Source: Eikenella sp963548155
Lineage (GTDB): Bacteria > Pseudomonadota > Gammaproteobacteria > Burkholderiales > Neisseriaceae
Assembly (NCBI GenBank): GCA_963548155.1
Contig: CAUUTP010000097.1
Span: forward strand, 1 to 6,887
DNA: 6,887 bases
Reading direction: 5' to 3'
The position numbers were made by a program, and so were the translations under genes. Under the pieces are notes generated by a model. The model saw nothing but the letters and a program-made list of their open reading frames with translations. It did no database searches and was not told the DNA's origin. Below, in pieces: positions 5,154 through 6,887 of the stretch (its first letter is position 1; each line of letters begins with the position of its first letter).

Positions 5154-6261
5154 CACCGTGAGCCTCTTAATTGCAGGCAAAACCCACAGCCAGTGGACAG
5201 ACTACGACATTGACAGCGACCTCCTCACCCCGGCCGATGATTTTCAGGTCACCCTCGGGCGGCCGGTGGACGCCAAGCCGGATGCGGTGCAGCCGGGCGA
5301 CACGGTGGAGGTGCGGGTGGGTGAGGATACGGTATTGAGCGGGCGCATCGACCGCGTGAGCACCACCACCGCCAAAGGGCAAAAAACGCTCACCATTTCC
5401 GGCCGCGACGATGCCGGCATCCTGTTGGATTGCTCCTGCCCGATTTTTAACGCGCAGAATATGGATTTAAAGCAGATTATCGACACCATCGTCAAACCCT
5501 TGGGCATCAGCAAAATTCGCATCGATGCGGCGCAAACCGCGCGCACCAACAAAGTGCAGATCGAGCCGGGCAGCCGCGCTTGGGATGCCTTGGCGCAGTA
5601 TGCCGAGGCCAACGGGCTGTGGCCGTGGCTGGAGCCGGACGGCACACTGGTGATCGGCGGGCCCGACTACACCACCAAGCCGGTGGCTGATTTGATTGTG
5701 CGCGTGTCCGGGCAGGGTAACAACGTGGAGCAGTTGCAGGTGGAGCGCGATTTTTCGCAGCGTTTCAGCGAGATTACCGTGCTGGGGCAGAGCCACAGCG
5801 GCAAGCACAACCTGCGCGCCACAGTAAAAGACGACACGGTCAAGGTGCACCGCCCGCTGATTATCGTGGAGGCGGATGTGGATAACCAAGCCGCCGCCGA
5901 GCGCAAGGCCAAGAAGCGGCTGGGCGACAGCAAATTGGACGGCCTCACCATCACCGCCACCGTGCAAGGGCACCGCAACGACGACGGCGTGCTGTGGCAG
6001 CCCGGCCAGCGCCTGCAACTGTTGAGCGAGCCGGACGGGCTGGACGGCATCTATTTCCTGATGGCGCGCAAATTTGTGGGAGGGCGCGGCAAGCCCACGC
6101 AAACCATCCTCACCCTCAAAGAGGACAAGGCGTGGATTCCTGAGGCCAAGCCGCCGAAAAACAACAAAGGCCAAGGCGGCAAAGGCCGCCGCAGGGGCAG
6201 CCGCAAACGCCGAAGCGGTGAACGGAAAGGCCGTCAGGCACGGGAATTACAGGTTATTTAA
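5137..6261 (+). CDS. P: Baseplate hub protein P, Mu gp44-like
   Basis: This 374-residue protein matches the Mu P/gp27-like hub family. An N-terminal beta-barrel region (residues 5 to about 90) includes DDFQVTLGRPV, VQPGDTVEVRVGEDTVLSGRIDRV and the typical SGRDDAGILLDCS. A helix-rich middle with LKQIIDTIVKPLGI follows, and then the second typical block IEPGSRAWDALAQYAEANGLWPWLEPDGTLVIGGP (about 142-176). The C-terminus carries the family feature LLSEPDGLDGIYFLMARKFVGG. Hub proteins trimerise at the tail tip and connect tube and spike. The last 35 residues or so are a low-complexity, very basic Lys/Arg/Gly tail, seen in some relatives. The ATG at 5137 lies inside the end of N (17-base overlap) and lacks a strong Shine-Dalgarno, so translation is probably coupled to N. 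An alternative frame stays open past the stop (to 6289), but the zero-frame stop is followed directly by a good ribosome site for gp45, which supports the end given. Confidence 0.92.
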   Translation: MPTPNNTVSLLIAGKTHSQWTDYDIDSDLLTPADDFQVTLGRPVDAKPDAVQPGDTVEVRVGEDTVLSGRIDRVSTTTAKGQKTLTISGRDDAGILLDCSCPIFNAQNMDLKQIIDTIVKPLGISKIRIDAAQTARTNKVQIEPGSRAWDALAQYAEANGLWPWLEPDGTLVIGGPDYTTKPVADLIVRVSGQGNNVEQLQVERDFSQRFSEITVLGQSHSGKHNLRATVKDDTVKVHRPLIIVEADVDNQAAAERKAKKRLGDSKLDGLTITATVQGHRNDDGVLWQPGQRLQLLSEPDGLDGIYFLMARKFVGGRGKPTQTILTLKEDKAWIPEAKPPKNNKGQGGKGRRRGSRKRRSGERKGRQARELQVI

Positions 6262-6264
6262 GGA
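6260..6264 (+). promoter_or_regulatory. Ribosome binding site of gp45
   Basis: AAGGA overlaps the last two bases of the P stop codon and lies 6 bases before the ATG at 6271. It sets the gp45 start and suggests coupled translation with P. Confidence 0.75.
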
Positions 6265-6270
6265 CAATAA

Positions 6271-6887
6271 ATGGACGCTAAACAAGTAGACGGCCGCATC
6301 AAGCGGATGCTGGGCGGCATCCGGCAGGCATTCAGGGGCAAAATCGCCCGCACCGATGCCGGCAGCGGCGTGCAACGCGCACAGATTGAGGGGCTGGAAG
6401 GCGAGACGGTGCAGGCGCTGGAACATGCCGAGCAGTTCGGCTTCACCGCGCACCCGCCTGCCGGCAGCGACTGCATTGTATTACCCTTGGGCGGCCAGAC
6501 CAGCCACGGCATCGTCGTCAATACCTGCAACGGCGCCTACCGCATCACCAACCTGCAAGAGGGCGAGACTGCGGTGTACAACGCCGACGGTGCCAAAGTC
6601 GTGCTTAAAAAAGGCCGCATCATCGACATGGACTGCCAAGTGCTCAACATCAAGGCACCGGGCGGGGTCAATATCGATGCGCCGAATGTGGACTGCACCG
6701 CCGAAATCACCGCCGCCGGGCAAATCAACGGCAACGGCGGCATGGCAGTCAAAGGCGGCAACGGCGCTACCTTCGAGGGTGACGTGCGCCAAACCGGCGG
6801 CAGCTACACCACCGACCAAGACGTGGTGGCTTCCGGCAAATCCCTCACCGGCCACAAACACACCGGCGACAGCGGCGGTACCACCAC
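6271..6887 (+). CDS. Baseplate spike protein, Mu gp45-like (3' end outside window)
   Basis: The frame from ATG 6271 is open to the right edge, giving 205 residues with no stop. It fits the Mu gp45 family, membrane-piercing trimeric spikes of about 200 residues. An N-terminal helix (MDAKQVDGRIKRMLGGIRQAF) is followed by an OB-fold-like beta region (about residues 35-110: GVQRAQIEGLEGE, EQFGFTAHPPAGSDCIVLPLGG, VYNADGAKVVLKKG). Next comes a Gly/Asn/Thr-rich repeat region (about 120-190: IKAPGGVNIDAPNVDCTAEITAAGQI and similar), expected to form a triple-stranded beta helix. Near the visible end is GHKHTGDSGG with H195-K-H197, the His-x-His motif that in spikes of this class binds an iron ion at the tip. 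At 205 residues the frame is about full length, so only the last few residues are likely missing. It follows P by 9 bases in the same operon. Confidence 0.9.
   Translation, partial: MDAKQVDGRIKRMLGGIRQAFRGKIARTDAGSGVQRAQIEGLEGETVQALEHAEQFGFTAHPPAGSDCIVLPLGGQTSHGIVVNTCNGAYRITNLQEGETAVYNADGAKVVLKKGRIIDMDCQVLNIKAPGGVNIDAPNVDCTAEITAAGQINGNGGMAVKGGNGATFEGDVRQTGGSYTTDQDVVASGKSLTGHKHTGDSGGTT

Noticed and set aside
5467..6174. 235-residue open frame on the minus strand
   Set aside because: It is opposite gene P, which has strong family motifs throughout. No ribosome site or plausible domain is visible.
6605..6612. Run of six A residues in gp45 as a second frameshift site
   Set aside because: The phase is CTT AAA AAA GGC, which does not make a proper X_XXY_YYZ heptamer, and the zero frame continues with good gp45 features.

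Overview
The window is a stretch of the tail-assembly module of a Mu-like (FluMu-type) contractile-tail prophage, read entirely on the + strand. Gene order and protein signatures follow the Mu plan: tail tube (partial, enters from the left), tail assembly chaperone gp41 with a -1 frameshift extension, tape measure gp42, DNA-circularisation/baseplate protein N (gp43), baseplate hub P (gp44) and baseplate spike gp45 (runs off the right edge).

The host is probably Eikenella or a close relative in the Neisseriaceae. Three exact copies of the 12-mer AGGCTACCTGAA occur, one on + and two on -. I recall this 12-mer as the Eikenella dialect of the neisserial DNA uptake sequence (DUS). The tail genes are GC-rich, with codon use typical of that group.

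Bases 1-278 hold the end of the tail tube gene. It is followed at once by a DUS (279-290) and a strong intrinsic terminator (303-332). Bases 352-894 hold an AT-richer gene for a 180-residue predicted lipoprotein, which is not part of the canonical Mu tail module and looks like cargo (a 'moron'). Bases 895-989 hold a long nested inverted repeat whose 3' arm contains the likely ribosome binding site of gp41. Bases 990-1600 encode gp41 and its frameshifted form, with a textbook A_AAA_AAG slippery site and a predicted downstream stem. The rest (1593-6887) is a tight run of tape measure, N, P and gp45, joined by short gaps or overlaps that suggest translational coupling.

In the inferred model, tail tube is made in quantity, whereas chaperone and tape measure are needed in small amounts. 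The terminator and the sequestered ribosome site between them could set that step-down. The frameshift then sets the ratio of the two chaperone forms, which load the tape measure before tube polymerisation. N, P and gp45 build the baseplate hub and its spike. The points most worth a second look are the lipoprotein cargo gene with its flanking DUS and hairpins, the RBS-sequestering hairpin, the frameshift signal, and a GC dip inside the tape measure gene.
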